From Pseudomonas lini (GTDB lineage Bacteria > Pseudomonadota > Gammaproteobacteria > Pseudomonadales > Pseudomonadaceae), in contig NZ_JYLB01000001.1 of the NCBI RefSeq assembly GCF_001042905.1, positions 1 to 64,000 of the forward strand: 64,000 nt of DNA, given 5' to 3'. A model generated the notes under the pieces. The model ran no database searches. It saw nothing but the letters and a program-made list of their open reading frames with translations, and was not told where the DNA came from. Shown one piece after another: positions 24,894-35,332 of the stretch. The position numbers were made by a program, and so were the translations under genes. Every line of letters begins with the position of its first letter. Within the stretch, counting starts at the first letter, position 1.

Positions 24894-26268
24894 CAAAGGC
24901 CCGGTCATTCATGACTGGCGCCCCGAGGACCCCGCGTTCTGGGGAAGTAGCGGCAAACAGACCGCCACTCGCAACTTGTGGATTTCCATTCCTGCGCTGT
25001 TGTTGGCTTTTGCGGTGTGGATGGTCTGGAGCACGGTGATCGTGCGTTTGAACGCCATCGGCTTCACCTTCACCACTGACCAGCTGTTCTGGCTGGCGGC
25101 GTTGCCGGGGCTGTCCGGCGCGACCTTGCGCGTCTTCTATTCCTTTATGGTGCCGATCTTCGGTGGCCGTCGCTGGACCGCCCTGAGCACCGCGTCGCTG
25201 CTGTTGCCATCGATCTGGATGGGCTTCGCCGTGCAGGACCCGAGCACCTCGTACAGCGTGTTCGTGTTGATTGCCTTGCTCTGCGGTTTTGGTGGCGGCA
25301 ACTTTGCCTCGAGCATGTCCAACATCAGCTTCTTCTATCCCAAGTCGCAGCAGGGGACAGCCCTGGGCCTCAACGCCGGGTTGGGTAACCTGGGCGTTTC
25401 GGTGATGCAGTTCTGTGTGCCGTTGGTGATTACTTTCGGGGTGTTCGGCTTCATGGGCGGCTCGCCGCAAGCACTGCCGGACGGTGGTCAGTTGTGGCTG
25501 CAGAACGCCGGTTTCATCTGGGTGCCCTTCATTGTCCTGGTGACGGTGCTGGCCTGGTTCGGCATGAATGACCTGTCCAGTGCCCGGGCTTCGTTCAGCG
25601 AGCAAGCGGTAATCTTCAAGCGCAAACACAACTGGCTGATGTGCTGGTTGTACCTGGCGACCTTCGGTTCGTTCATCGGTTTTTCCGCCGCGTTTCCGCT
25701 GCTGATCAAAACTTCCTTCCCTGACGTGATTGCCTTGAAGTTTGCCTTTCTCGGTCCACTGGTTGGCGCTCTGGTACGGCCATTGGGTGGCTGGCTGGCC
25801 GACAAGCTCGGTGGCGCGAAAGTGACCTTGTGGAACTTCGTGGCGATGATCGCGATGGTCTTCGGCGTGATGCACTTCCTGCCGCAGAACGGTACCGGCG
25901 GCAACTTCTACGGCTTCCTCGGCATGTTCATGCTGCTGTTCATCACTACTGGTGTGGGCAACGGCTCTACCTTCCGCATGATCCCGGTGATCTTCCGCAC
26001 CCAGCATGAAAAAGCCTCGGCCGGGCAATCGCCGGCCATCCGCGAACAGGCCCTGAAGAACGCTGGCAAGGAGTCGGCCGCAGTGCTCGGCTTCAGTTCG
26101 GCCATGGGCGCCTTCGGTGCGTTCTTCATTCCCAAATCCTTCGGCTCTTCGATGGCCCTGACCGGCGGCCCGGAGATGGCCTTCTACATGTTCGTCGGCT
26201 TTTACCTGAGCTGCATCGTGGTGACCTGGTGGTGGTACGCGCGCAAAGGCGCCGCAACACCCTGCTGA
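24871..26268 (+). CDS. narK2: NarK2-type nitrate/nitrite antiporter (MFS)
   Basis: A second NNP-family porter of 465 residues with 12 predicted helices. The N-terminal extension (DWRPEDPAFWGSSGKQTATRNLWISIPALLLAFAVWMVWS) is typical of the NarK2 type. GGGNFASSMSNISFFYPKSQQG and GVSVMQFCVPLV are family signatures, and GGKLADKLGGAKVT-like sequence lies in the middle. The ATG follows AGGAGAAG inside the narK1 3' end (23-base overlap). Next is a 69-base gap to narG. Confidence 0.94.
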   Translation: MSVLQKPDKGPVIHDWRPEDPAFWGSSGKQTATRNLWISIPALLLAFAVWMVWSTVIVRLNAIGFTFTTDQLFWLAALPGLSGATLRVFYSFMVPIFGGRRWTALSTASLLLPSIWMGFAVQDPSTSYSVFVLIALLCGFGGGNFASSMSNISFFYPKSQQGTALGLNAGLGNLGVSVMQFCVPLVITFGVFGFMGGSPQALPDGGQLWLQNAGFIWVPFIVLVTVLAWFGMNDLSSARASFSEQAVIFKRKHNWLMCWLYLATFGSFIGFSAAFPLLIKTSFPDVIALKFAFLGPLVGALVRPLGGWLADKLGGAKVTLWNFVAMIAMVFGVMHFLPQNGTGGNFYGFLGMFMLLFITTGVGNGSTFRMIPVIFRTQHEKASAGQSPAIREQALKNAGKESAAVLGFSSAMGAFGAFFIPKSFGSSMALTGGPEMAFYMFVGFYLSCIVVTWWWYARKGAATPC

Positions 26269-26337
26269 GACGACCCGAATTCAACCATTGCGTGGGCGGG
26301 GCACAGACTCCGCGACAAAGCCTGAGAGGACTACACC

Positions 26338-29300
26338 GTGAGTCATTTACTGGATCAATTGCGGTTTTTCAACCGTAAGCAAAACGAGTTTTCCGACGGT
26401 CATGGAGAGACCCGCAAAGAGTCTCGCGACTGGGAGAACGTCTACCGTTCGCGCTGGCAGTACGACAAGATCGTGCGCTCCACCCACGGGGTGAACTGCA
26501 CCGGCTCCTGTTCGTGGAAGATCTACGTCAAGAACGGCCTGATCACCTGGGAAACCCAGCAGACCGACTACCCGCGTACCCGTAACGACCTGCCGAACCA
26601 TGAGCCCCGTGGCTGCCCGCGTGGTGCCAGTTACAGCTGGTACATCTACAGCGCCAACCGGCTCAAGTACCCGAAAATCCGCAAGCCGTTGCTCAAGCTC
26701 TGGCGCGATGCGCGGCAAACCATGGCGCCGGTGGAAGCCTGGGCCAGCATCGTCGAGGACAAGGTCAAGGCCGATTCCTATAAAAGCAAACGCGGCATGG
26801 GTGGCTTCATTCGTTCCAACTGGGAAGAAGTCAACGAGATCATTGCCGCGGCCAACGTCTACACCATCAAGCAATACGGCCCGGACCGGATCGTCGGCTT
26901 CTCGCCGATTCCGGCCATGTCGATGGTCAGCTATGCGGCCGGTTCGCGTTACCTGTCGCTGATCGGCGGCGCCTGCCTGAGTTTCTACGACTGGTACTGC
27001 GACTTGCCACCGGCCTCGCCGATGGTCTGGGGCGAGCAGACCGACGTGCCGGAATCGGCCGACTGGTACAACTCCAACTACATCATTGCCTGGGGCTCCA
27101 ACGTCCCGCAGACCCGTACTCCCGACGCGCACTTCTTCACCGAAGTCCGTTACAAAGGCACCAAGACTGTCGCGATCACTCCGGACTACTCGGAAGTCGC
27201 CAAGCTCACCGACCTGTGGCTGAACCCTAAGCAGGGCACCGATGCGGCGCTGGCCCAAGCGTTCAATCATGTGATCTTCAAAGAGTTCCACCTGGACAAA
27301 CCGAGCGCCTATTTCACTGACTACGCCAAGCGCTTCACCGATCTGCCGGTGTTGGTGCTGCTCAAGCAAATGGTCGACAAGGCACCGGGCGCCGGTTACC
27401 AGCCGGACCGCTTCCTGCGCGCCAGCGACTTGACCGACAACCTCGGCCAGGAAAACAACCCGGAATGGAAAACCATCGCCCTCGATGTCAGCGGCGAACT
27501 GGTGTCCCCTCAGGGCTCCATCGGTTATCGCTGGGGCGAGAAGGGCAAGTGGAACATCCTGCCCCGTGAAGGCGGCGAAGGCCGTGAGATCGATCTGAAA
27601 CTGAGCCTGATCGGCGATGACGTCGCCGAAGTGGCGTTCCCGTATTTTGCCGGTGAGTCTCACGAGCACTTCCAGCACGTGGCCGGCGATGCCGTGCAAT
27701 ACCGCCGCGTGCCGGTGCATAACGTGGTGCTGGCGGACGGCAGCGTGGCCAAAGTCGCCACCGTGTTCGACCTGTCGGCCGCCAACCTGGCCATTGATCG
27801 CGGCCTCGGTGGCGAAAACGTCGCCAAGGATTACGACGACGCTTCCGTGCCCGGCACCCCGGCCTGGCAAGAGCAGATCACCGGCGTCAGCCGCGAGAAA
27901 GCGATCCAGATTGCCCGTGAGTTCGCCGACAACGCCGACAAGACCAAGGGTCGCTCGATGATCATCGTCGGCGCGGCGATGAACCACTGGTACCACATGG
28001 ACATGAACTACCGCGGGCTGATCAACATGCTCATGCTCTGCGGGTGTGTCGGCCAGACCGGTGGCGGTTGGGCGCACTATGTTGGTCAGGAAAAACTCCG
28101 TCCGCAATGCGGCTGGCTGCCCCTGGCGTTCGGCCTGGACTGGAACCGTCCGCCTCGCCAAATGAACGGCACCAGCTTCTTCTACGCCCACAGTTCGCAA
28201 TGGCGCCACGAGAAGATGAGCATGCACGACGTGCTCTCGCCGCTGGCCGATAAATCACAATTTCCCGAGCATGCCCTGGACTACAACATCCGCGCCGAAC
28301 GCGCCGGCTGGTTGCCCAGCGCACCGCAACTCAACACTAACCCTTTGCACATTTGCCGCGATGCAGCTGCGGCCGGCATGGACCCGAAAGACTACGTGGT
28401 CAAGTCGCTGCAGGACGGTTCGCTGCGCTTCTCCTGCGAACAGCCGGACAGCCCGGTCAACTTCCCGCGCAACATGTTCATCTGGCGTTCCAACCTGCTG
28501 GGCTCCTCGGGCAAGGGCCACGAGTACATGCTCAAGTACCTGCTGGGCACTAAAAACGGGGTGATGAACGAAGACATCGGCCAGGTAGGCGATTGCAAAC
28601 CCGAAGAAGCCGAATGGGTGGACGAGGGCGCCATCGGCAAGCTCGACCTGGTCACCACGCTGGACTTCCGCATGTCCTCGACCTGCGTCTATTCCGACAT
28701 CGTCTTGCCGACCGCGACCTGGTATGAAAAAGACGACATGAACACCTCGGACATGCACCCGTTCATTCACCCGTTGTCGGCCGCCATCGACCCGGCATGG
28801 GAATCGCGTTCCGACTGGGAAATCTACAAAGGCATCGCCAAGGCGTTTTCCAGCATGTCCGAAGGGCATCTGGGCGTTGAAAAGGACCTGGTGACCATCC
28901 CGCTGATGCACGACAGCGTCGGCGAACTGGCCCAACCGTTTGGCGGCACCGACTGGAAAAGCGACGGCGTGGCACCGGTGCCGGGCAAAAACGCACCGAA
29001 CCTGCATGTGGTGGAGCGTGACTACCCGAACATCTACAAACAGTTCTCGTCCCTCGGGCCATTGCTGGAAAAACACGGCAACGGCGGCAAAGGCATCAAC
29101 TGGAACACCGAAGACGAAGTGAAATTCCTCGGTGAACTCAATCACAAAGAAGGCGATGCCGGTATTAGTCACGGCCGTCCGAAAATCGACACGGCCATCG
29201 ACGCCGCCGAAGTGATTCTGTCGCTGGCGCCGGAAACCAATGGCCAAGTGGCGGTCAAGGCCTGGGCCGCGTTGTCGGAATTCACCGGCATCGACCACAG

Positions 29301-30111
29301 TCACCTGGCGCTGTCCAAGGCCCACGAGGCGATTCGTTTCCGCGACATTCAGGCACAGCCGCGCAAGATCATTTCCAGCCCGACCTGGTCGGGTCTCGAA
29401 GACGATCACGTCAGCTACAACGCCGGCTACACCAACGTTCACGAAGGGATCCCATGGCGCACCATCACCGGTCGCCAGCAGTTCTACCAGGATCACCCGT
29501 GGATGCAGGCGTTCGGCGAGCAACTGATGAGTTATCGCCCGCCGGTTAACACCCGCACCATCGAAGGAGTGAAAGGCAAGCGCAGCAACGGCCACAAGGA
29601 AATCGTCCTGAACTGGATCACTCCGCACCAGAAGTGGGGCATCCACAGCACCTACAGCGACAACCTGCTGATGCTCACCCTCAGCCGTGGCGGGCCGATT
29701 GTCTGGCTCTCGGAGAACGACGCGAAAAGCGCCGGTATCGAGGACAACGACTGGATCGAGTGCTTCAACGTCAACGGTGCACTGACCGCCCGGGCGGTGG
29801 TCAGCCAGCGCGTCAAGGACGGCATGGTGATGATGTATCACGCACAGGAACGGATCGTGAACGTGCCAGGTTCGGAAACCACCAAGACCCGTGGCGGCCA
29901 CCACAACTCGGTCACCCGCGTCGTGCTCAAACCGACCCACATGATCGGCGGCTATGCCCAGCAGGCCTACGGTTTCAACTATTACGGCACGGTCGGTTGC
30001 AACCGCGATGAATTCGTCGTGGTGCGCAAAATGTCCAAAGTCGACTGGCTCGATGGTTCAAGTGGCGATGACCTGCCACGTCCGCTGCCGACCGATATCG
30101 AGGAGAACTGA
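26338..30111 (+). CDS. narG: Respiratory nitrate reductase alpha subunit NarG
   Basis: NarG is the cytoplasmic Mo-bisMGD catalytic subunit that reduces nitrate to nitrite. The 1257-residue length is standard. The N-terminal region has the FS0 cluster motif HGVNCTGSCSWKIYVKNG and the PRTRNDLPNHEPRGCPRGASYSW block. SNYIIAWGSNVPQTRTPDAHF contains the Mo-ligand Asp region. SKVDWLDG is near the C-terminus. I take GTG 26338, behind GAGAGGA. narH begins 1 base after the stop. Cofactor supply is local (moaA downstream, moaB-moeA at 14.5-16.3 kb). Confidence 0.98.
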   Translation: MSHLLDQLRFFNRKQNEFSDGHGETRKESRDWENVYRSRWQYDKIVRSTHGVNCTGSCSWKIYVKNGLITWETQQTDYPRTRNDLPNHEPRGCPRGASYSWYIYSANRLKYPKIRKPLLKLWRDARQTMAPVEAWASIVEDKVKADSYKSKRGMGGFIRSNWEEVNEIIAAANVYTIKQYGPDRIVGFSPIPAMSMVSYAAGSRYLSLIGGACLSFYDWYCDLPPASPMVWGEQTDVPESADWYNSNYIIAWGSNVPQTRTPDAHFFTEVRYKGTKTVAITPDYSEVAKLTDLWLNPKQGTDAALAQAFNHVIFKEFHLDKPSAYFTDYAKRFTDLPVLVLLKQMVDKAPGAGYQPDRFLRASDLTDNLGQENNPEWKTIALDVSGELVSPQGSIGYRWGEKGKWNILPREGGEGREIDLKLSLIGDDVAEVAFPYFAGESHEHFQHVAGDAVQYRRVPVHNVVLADGSVAKVATVFDLSAANLAIDRGLGGENVAKDYDDASVPGTPAWQEQITGVSREKAIQIAREFADNADKTKGRSMIIVGAAMNHWYHMDMNYRGLINMLMLCGCVGQTGGGWAHYVGQEKLRPQCGWLPLAFGLDWNRPPRQMNGTSFFYAHSSQWRHEKMSMHDVLSPLADKSQFPEHALDYNIRAERAGWLPSAPQLNTNPLHICRDAAAAGMDPKDYVVKSLQDGSLRFSCEQPDSPVNFPRNMFIWRSNLLGSSGKGHEYMLKYLLGTKNGVMNEDIGQVGDCKPEEAEWVDEGAIGKLDLVTTLDFRMSSTCVYSDIVLPTATWYEKDDMNTSDMHPFIHPLSAAIDPAWESRSDWEIYKGIAKAFSSMSEGHLGVEKDLVTIPLMHDSVGELAQPFGGTDWKSDGVAPVPGKNAPNLHVVERDYPNIYKQFSSLGPLLEKHGNGGKGINWNTEDEVKFLGELNHKEGDAGISHGRPKIDTAIDAAEVILSLAPETNGQVAVKAWAALSEFTGIDHSHLALSKAHEAIRFRDIQAQPRKIISSPTWSGLEDDHVSYNAGYTNVHEGIPWRTITGRQQFYQDHPWMQAFGEQLMSYRPPVNTRTIEGVKGKRSNGHKEIVLNWITPHQKWGIHSTYSDNLLMLTLSRGGPIVWLSENDAKSAGIEDNDWIECFNVNGALTARAVVSQRVKDGMVMMYHAQERIVNVPGSETTKTRGGHHNSVTRVVLKPTHMIGGYAQQAYGFNYYGTVGCNRDEFVVVRKMSKVDWLDGSSGDDLPRPLPTDIEEN

Positions 30112-30112
30112 G

Positions 30113-31651
30113 ATGAAGATTCGCTCACAAATCGGCATGGTTCTGAACCTGGACAAGTGCATCGGTTGCCACACCTGTTCGATCACCTGCAAAAACGTCT
30201 GGACCAGCCGCGAAGGCATGGAATACGCCTGGTTCAACAACGTCGAATCGAAACCCGGGATCGGCTACCCGAAAGAATGGGAAAACCAGGACAAGTGGAA
30301 GGGCGGCTGGATCCGCAACGCCAACGGCACGATCAACCCGCGCATCGGCGGTAAATTTCGCGTGTTGGCGAACATTTTTGCCAACCCGGATCTGCCGAGC
30401 CTCGACGATTACTACGAGCCCTTCGACTTCGATTACCAGCACCTGCACACCGCGCCGCTGGGCGAGCATCAGCCCACTGCACGTCCGCGTTCGCTGATCT
30501 CCGGCAAGCGCATGGAAAAAATCGAGTGGGGCCCGAACTGGGAAGAAATCCTCGGCACCGAATTCGCCAAGCGTCGCAAGGACAAGAACTTCGACAAGAT
30601 TCAGGCGGACATTTACGGCGAATACGAAAACACTTTCATGATGTATTTGCCGCGCCTGTGCGAGCACTGCCTCAACCCGACGTGCGCCGCGTCGTGCCCG
30701 AGCGGGGCGATCTACAAGCGTGAAGAAGACGGCATCGTCCTGATCGACCAGGAGAAATGCCGTGGCTGGCGGATGTGCATCAGCGGCTGCCCGTACAAGA
30801 AAATCTACTTCAACTGGAAGAGCGGCAAGTCCGAGAAATGCATCTTCTGCTATCCGCGGATCGAAGCCGGGATGCCGACTGTTTGCGCCGAAACCTGCGT
30901 CGGGCGCATTCGTTACCTCGGTGTGCTGCTGTATGACGCCGACCGCATCAGCGAAGTGGCGAGCACCGCCAATGAGCAGGACCTGTACGAGAAACAACTG
31001 GAGATCTTCCTCGACCCGAACGACCCGGCAGTGATTCGTCAGGCTCTGGCCGATGGCGTACCGCAGTCGGTGATCGATTCAGCCCAGCGTTCGCCGGTCT
31101 ACAAAATGGCCGTCGACTGGAAACTGGCACTGCCGCTGCACCCGGAATACCGCACCTTGCCGATGGTCTGGTACGTACCGCCGCTGTCGCCGATCCAGAA
31201 CGCCGCCACTGCCGGCACCGTCGGTATGAACGGAGTGATTCCGGACGTCGACAGCCTGCGTATTCCACTGAAGTACCTGGCCAACCTGCTGACCGCCGGC
31301 GATGAAAAACCGGTCAAGCGTGCGCTTAAGCGCTTGCTGGCGATGCGCGCCTACAAACGTTCCGAGCAAGTCGATGGCGTTCAGGACCTGCAAGTACTCA
31401 AGGATGTTGGCTTGAGCGTGGCGCAGGTCGAGGAGATGTATCGCTACCTGGCGATCGCCAACTATGAAGACCGCTTTGTGGTACCGAGCGCGCACCGTGA
31501 AGACGCCATGAGTGACGCCTTTGCCGAGCGCTCCGGTTGCGGCTTCAGTTTCGGCAGCGGCTGCAGCGGCAGTTCCGACACCAACATGTTCGGTGCGAAG
31601 AAAGCCAACCGCCGCGACATCCTGAAAACCGTCCAGTTGTGGGAGGAATGA
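30113..31651 (+). CDS. narH: Respiratory nitrate reductase beta subunit NarH
   Basis: NarH carries four Fe-S clusters from NarI hemes to NarG. The 512-residue product has four cysteine groups: CIGCHTCSITC, CEHCLNPTCAASCPSG, CRGWRMCISGCPYKK and CIFCYPRIEAGMPTVCAETC. In the third group Trp replaces one Cys, giving the usual [3Fe-4S] cluster. The C-terminus has a Gly/Ser/Cys-rich tail (GCGFSFGSGCSGSSD). The ATG follows GAGGAGAACTGAG; frames further upstream inside narG are not credible. Confidence 0.98.
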   Translation: MKIRSQIGMVLNLDKCIGCHTCSITCKNVWTSREGMEYAWFNNVESKPGIGYPKEWENQDKWKGGWIRNANGTINPRIGGKFRVLANIFANPDLPSLDDYYEPFDFDYQHLHTAPLGEHQPTARPRSLISGKRMEKIEWGPNWEEILGTEFAKRRKDKNFDKIQADIYGEYENTFMMYLPRLCEHCLNPTCAASCPSGAIYKREEDGIVLIDQEKCRGWRMCISGCPYKKIYFNWKSGKSEKCIFCYPRIEAGMPTVCAETCVGRIRYLGVLLYDADRISEVASTANEQDLYEKQLEIFLDPNDPAVIRQALADGVPQSVIDSAQRSPVYKMAVDWKLALPLHPEYRTLPMVWYVPPLSPIQNAATAGTVGMNGVIPDVDSLRIPLKYLANLLTAGDEKPVKRALKRLLAMRAYKRSEQVDGVQDLQVLKDVGLSVAQVEEMYRYLAIANYEDRFVVPSAHREDAMSDAFAERSGCGFSFGSGCSGSSDTNMFGAKKANRRDILKTVQLWEE

Positions 31652-31653
31652 GC

Positions 31654-32409
31654 ATGCAAATTCTCAAAGTGATTTCGCTGCTGCTCGATTACCCGACCGA
31701 GACGCTGATTGGCGGTCGCGACGAACTGGAGCAAGCGATTATCCAGTCACGGGAAATCAGCCCCAAGCAACGCGGCGCGTTATTCGAATTGCTCGAGCTG
31801 ATCTGCGGCAATGACCTGATGGACGGGCAGGAGCACTACGGTGCGCTGTTCGGCCGAGGTCGCTCGCTGTCGCTGCTGTTGTTTGAACATGTGCACGGCG
31901 AATCCCGCGACCGTGGCCAGGCGATGGTCGACATGATGGCGCAATACGAAGAAGCCGGTTTTGCCATCGGCGTCAAAGAGCTGCCGGACTATATCCCGCT
32001 GTACCTGGAGTTCCTGTCCACCCGCGAAGACATCGAGGCCCGCGAGGGCCTGGCGGATGTTTCGCACTTGCTGGCCTTGCTCGCCGCACGCCTGGAAGAG
32101 CGCGAAAGCGCCTATGCCAGTTGCTTCCGCGCGCTGCTGCAAATCGCCGGGGCCGAACCGCATCAGGCGGTCGCCGACCTGCGAGCGCAGGTGGCTGCGG
32201 AACCGCGCGACGACTCCCTCGAAGCCCTCGACAAGATCTGGGAAGAGGAGGCCGTGGACTTTCTCCAGGCCGAACAGCAGGACCGTTGCAGTGGACTGCC
32301 AAGCGCACCGGGCAAGGCTCGGGAAGAAAGCGCGGTGCCGTTGCACTGGGTGGATTTTCAGCATGAAGGGTTGGCCGCCGCGCCAGCCAAGGAGGTCGGT
32401 AATGTCTAA
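31654..32409 (+). CDS. narJ: NarJ, nitrate reductase assembly chaperone
   Basis: NarJ is a dedicated chaperone for NarG maturation and cofactor insertion. The 251-residue helical protein starts MQILKVISLLLDYPTE. It includes HVHGESRDRGQAMVDMMAQY and the LPDYIPLYLEFLS motif of the NarJ/DmsD/TorD group. GGAGGA is upstream; an ATG two codons earlier (31648, overlapping the narH stop) is an alternative. narI overlaps its end by 8 bases. Confidence 0.95.
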   Translation: MQILKVISLLLDYPTETLIGGRDELEQAIIQSREISPKQRGALFELLELICGNDLMDGQEHYGALFGRGRSLSLLLFEHVHGESRDRGQAMVDMMAQYEEAGFAIGVKELPDYIPLYLEFLSTREDIEAREGLADVSHLLALLAARLEERESAYASCFRALLQIAGAEPHQAVADLRAQVAAEPRDDSLEALDKIWEEEAVDFLQAEQQDRCSGLPSAPGKAREESAVPLHWVDFQHEGLAAAPAKEVGNV

Positions 32410-33082
32410 ATGGAATCTGTTGTTGTTCGGGATTTATCCCTACGTCGCTTTGGCCATTTGCCTGATTGGCAGCTGGGCCCGCTTCGACCTGTCGCAATAC
32501 AGCTGGAAGGCAGGTTCGAGCCAGATGCTCAACCAACGCGGCATGCGCGTGGCGAGCAACCTCTTTCACATCGGTGTGCTGTTCGTGCTGGCCGGGCACT
32601 TCGTTGGGCTGCTGACGCCTGCGTCGGTCTATCACCACGTGATCAGCACTGAGAACAAGCAGTTGCTGGCGATGGTGTCCGGTGGATTTTTCGGCTTGTT
32701 GTGCCTGATCGGCTTGCTGATGCTGGTCAATCGGCGGCTCACCGACCCTCGGGTACGTGCCACCTCCAGCCCTTCGGACATCCTGATTTTGCTGGTGCTG
32801 CTGGCGCAGTTGCTGCTCGGTCTGCTGACGATTGCGGCGTCCACCGCGCATATGGATGGCTCGGTAATGGTGATGCTCGCCGATTGGGCGCAGAACACCG
32901 TGCTGTTGCGGCCGATGGAAGCGGCGGCGGCCATCGCGCCGGTCGGGCTGACCTACAAGCTGCACGTGTTTCTCGGTTTGACCCTGTTTGTGCTGTTCCC
33001 CTTCACCCGTCTCGTACACATGATCAGTGCACCGATCTGGTACCTGGGGCGTCGTTATCAAATCGTTCGTCAGAAGTACTGA
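32402..33082 (+). CDS. narI: Respiratory nitrate reductase gamma subunit NarI (cytochrome b)
   Basis: NarI is the membrane di-heme b subunit that oxidises quinol. The 226-residue protein has five predicted helices. Histidines in LFHIGVLFVLAGHFVG and YKLHVFLGLTLFVLFPFTRLVHMI are the expected heme ligands. It ends with RRYQIVRQKY. The start ATG at 32402 lies within narJ. A PpiC-type gene follows after 10 bases. Confidence 0.97.
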   Translation: MSKWNLLLFGIYPYVALAICLIGSWARFDLSQYSWKAGSSQMLNQRGMRVASNLFHIGVLFVLAGHFVGLLTPASVYHHVISTENKQLLAMVSGGFFGLLCLIGLLMLVNRRLTDPRVRATSSPSDILILLVLLAQLLLGLLTIAASTAHMDGSVMVMLADWAQNTVLLRPMEAAAAIAPVGLTYKLHVFLGLTLFVLFPFTRLVHMISAPIWYLGRRYQIVRQKY

Positions 33083-33092
33083 GGAGACAGTC

Positions 33093-34052
33093 ATGTCAGG
33101 TGGATGTGGATGTGGTGGTGGTAACGGCGGCAGCGGTGGCTGCGGATCTTCGAAAAAAGCCCGGGACGTTCTCGACATCGCGCCAGTCGCAGAGGCGCAG
33201 TTTGAAGCACTCCCGGTTGAGCCTGCGGCTGCCGATGACGCCCCGGCGCAGTTGATCGCCAGTAGCGAGCAGGAGTGGCCGATCATCAGCGTCAACGAGG
33301 TGTCGATCACCCCGGAAGCGATGGCCCAGGAGCTGCAATATCATCCGGCCGAAAGCCGCGAGGAAGCGGTGTACCTGGCCGCCAAGGCGTTGGTGATCCG
33401 CGAGTTGTTGCAGCAGCGCATCGCCGAACTCGGCGTGTCGATGGAGATCGGTGCCGGCGAGAACGAAGAAGAAGCGGCCACGCGCTTGTTGCTCGAACGC
33501 GAGGTGCACGTGCCTCAGTGCGATGAGGAAACCAGTCTGCGCTACTACGAAAACAATCGTGGGCGCTTTCACAGCGCACCGTTGCTGGCGGTTCGGCACA
33601 TCCTGCTCGAGTGTGCGCCGGATGATGTCGAGGCGCGCGCCGTTGCGCATGATCAGGCGGAAGTTCTGCTGCAACGTCTGGAAGATTTTCCCGGCAGTTT
33701 CGCCGAGCTGGCCGTGAAGTATTCGGCCTGTCCGTCGAAGGCTCAAGGCGGTTCCCTGGGGCAAATCAGCAAGGGCCAGACCGTGCCCGAACTGGAGCGT
33801 CAGCTGTTCACTCTGGCGCCGGGCCTGGCCAGCAAACCGCTGGAAAGTCGCTACGGCTGGCATGTGGTCAGTGTCGATCAGCGGATCGAAGGCATGCCGT
33901 TGCCCTATGAAGTGGTGTCGACGGCGATCCGTACGCAGTTGCAGCAAGGCGTCTGGCAAAAAGCGCTGGTGCAGTACCTGCAAACCCTGATCGGTGCGGC
34001 GGATATTCGCGGCATCCACTTGCAGGGCGCCGACTCACCGCTGGTGCAGTGA
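33093..34052 (+). CDS. PpiC/parvulin-type peptidyl-prolyl isomerase of the nar operon
   Basis: The 319-residue protein sits between narI and moaA, as in P. aeruginosa (where the operon also carries a PPIase gene). The N-terminus has an unusual Cys/Gly block ([14 protein letters not shown], residues 5-18). A helical SurA/NifM-like segment follows, then the parvulin domain from about residue 165 ([11 protein letters not shown]) with [16 protein letters not shown] and [11 protein letters not shown]. There is no signal peptide, so it should act in the cytoplasm, probably on nitrate reductase assembly. The glycine-rich head could bind metal; that is inference. Confidence 0.9.
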   Translation: MSGGCGCGGGNGGSGGCGSSKKARDVLDIAPVAEAQFEALPVEPAAADDAPAQLIASSEQEWPIISVNEVSITPEAMAQELQYHPAESREEAVYLAAKALVIRELLQQRIAELGVSMEIGAGENEEEAATRLLLEREVHVPQCDEETSLRYYENNRGRFHSAPLLAVRHILLECAPDDVEARAVAHDQAEVLLQRLEDFPGSFAELAVKYSACPSKAQGGSLGQISKGQTVPELERQLFTLAPGLASKPLESRYGWHVVSVDQRIEGMPLPYEVVSTAIRTQLQQGVWQKALVQYLQTLIGAADIRGIHLQGADSPLVQ

Positions 34053-34077
34053 GCATCGAGGCAAACCGGGAGATGTG

Positions 34078-35070
34078 ATGAACGCTGTAATGCAGGATGG
34101 CTTTGGACGGCAGATCGATTATCTGCGGATGTCGGTGACGGACCGTTGTGATTTTCGCTGTGTGTATTGCATGGCGAAAAACATGACCTTCCTGCCGCGT
34201 CAGCAGGTGCTCACGCTGGAAGAGTTGCAACGTCTGGCAACGCTGTTCGTCGGGTTGGGCGTACGCAAAATCCGTCTGACTGGCGGCGAACCGCTGATTC
34301 GTCCGGGCATTGTCGAACTGTGCCGCAACATCGCCGCGCTACCCGGTTTGCGCGAACTGGTAATGACCAGCAACGGCTCGCAACTGGGTCGTCTGGCCCG
34401 GCCATTGGCGGAGGCGGGGGTCAAGCGTATGAACATCAGCCTCGATAGCCTGGACGGGCAGAAATTCCGTGCGATCACCCGCATCGGCGATCTCGATCAG
34501 GTGCTCAACGGCATTGAGGCAGCACGGGACGCGGGGTTTGAACGGATAAAGCTCAACTGCGTGGTGATGAAAGGGCGCAACTTCGATGAAGTCCCGGCGT
34601 TGGTGCAATACGCCATCGATCAGCGCATCGATATCAGCTTTATCGAAGAAATGCCCTTGGGCGACGTCGGACGTTCCCGGGGCGAATCGTTTTGTTCCAG
34701 CGACGAAGTGCGGGCGCTGATCGCCAGCCAGCATCGGTTACTCGACAGCACTGAAAACAGCGGCGGACCGGCGCGCTACGTGCGCCTGGAGCGCCATCCC
34801 GATACCCGGATCGGTTTCATTTCGCCCAACAGCCACAATTTTTGTGGCAGCTGTAATCGGGTGCGGATGACTGTTGAAGGGAAGCTGTTGCTGTGTCTGG
34901 GGCAGGAGGACGCGCTGGATTTAAGAGGATTGTTGCGGCGTTATCCGCTGGATGATCAGCCCGTGATCAATGCCGTGCAGAAGGCCTTGCGCGGCAAGCC
35001 GTTGCGCCACGACTTCAGCCCCGAAGGGGAGGTGCAGATAGTGCGGTTCATGAACATGAGTGGCGGTTGA
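34078..35070 (+). CDS. moaA: GTP 3',8-cyclase MoaA
   Basis: MoaA, a radical SAM enzyme, starts molybdopterin synthesis from GTP. The 330-residue product has the SAM cluster motif [36 protein letters not shown], and a C-terminal cluster pair ([10 protein letters not shown], then [12 protein letters not shown]). The usual C-terminal GG tail is present (MNMSGG). The ATG at 34078 lies 25 bases after the PPIase stop. It closes the narK1-to-moaA transcription unit; a REPIN follows. Confidence 0.96.
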   Translation: MNAVMQDGFGRQIDYLRMSVTDRCDFRCVYCMAKNMTFLPRQQVLTLEELQRLATLFVGLGVRKIRLTGGEPLIRPGIVELCRNIAALPGLRELVMTSNGSQLGRLARPLAEAGVKRMNISLDSLDGQKFRAITRIGDLDQVLNGIEAARDAGFERIKLNCVVMKGRNFDEVPALVQYAIDQRIDISFIEEMPLGDVGRSRGESFCSSDEVRALIASQHRLLDSTENSGGPARYVRLERHPDTRIGFISPNSHNFCGSCNRVRMTVEGKLLLCLGQEDALDLRGLLRRYPLDDQPVINAVQKALRGKPLRHDFSPEGEVQIVRFMNMSGG

Positions 35071-35106
35071 GCTGTCTTGCACGATTCAAAAAATACAACC
35101 AATCCA

Positions 35107-35197
35107 TGTGGGAGCGGGCTTGCCCGCGAAGAGGCCATCACATCCAACATCAATGTTGACTGATAGACCGCCATCGCGGGCAAGCCCGCTCCCACAT
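35107..35197. repeat. REPIN-type inverted repeat after moaA
   Basis: TGTGGGAGCGGGCTTGCCCG at the left is matched by CGGGCAAGCCCGCTCCCACA at the right. It is of the same subtype as the copy at 14256-14346 and separates moaA from the nrdD promoter. Confidence 0.85.
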
Positions 35198-35232
35198 GGG
35201 ACCCGCGCTTGTCACAGATTCACCGCCAAATC

Positions 35233-35246
35233 TTGATATCGATCAA
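35233..35246 (+). promoter_or_regulatory. FNR/Anr box for nrdD
   Basis: TTGAT-ATCG-ATCAA is perfect, and TAGTCT at 35269-35274 fits a start near 35281 at class II spacing. nrdD starts at 35333. Confidence 0.9.
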
Positions 35247-35332
35247 TTGCAGATCAGCCCTTTGTCCGTAGTCTTCACTGCATGTTGTGTTTGTTTGCCT
35301 ATAAACATCTATATGTAGTATCTGGAGGCCGA

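Noticed and set aside
26347..29940. Two very long minus-strand frames opposite narG
   Set aside because: Common mirror frames of narG in high-GC genomes; no ribosome site or family features.
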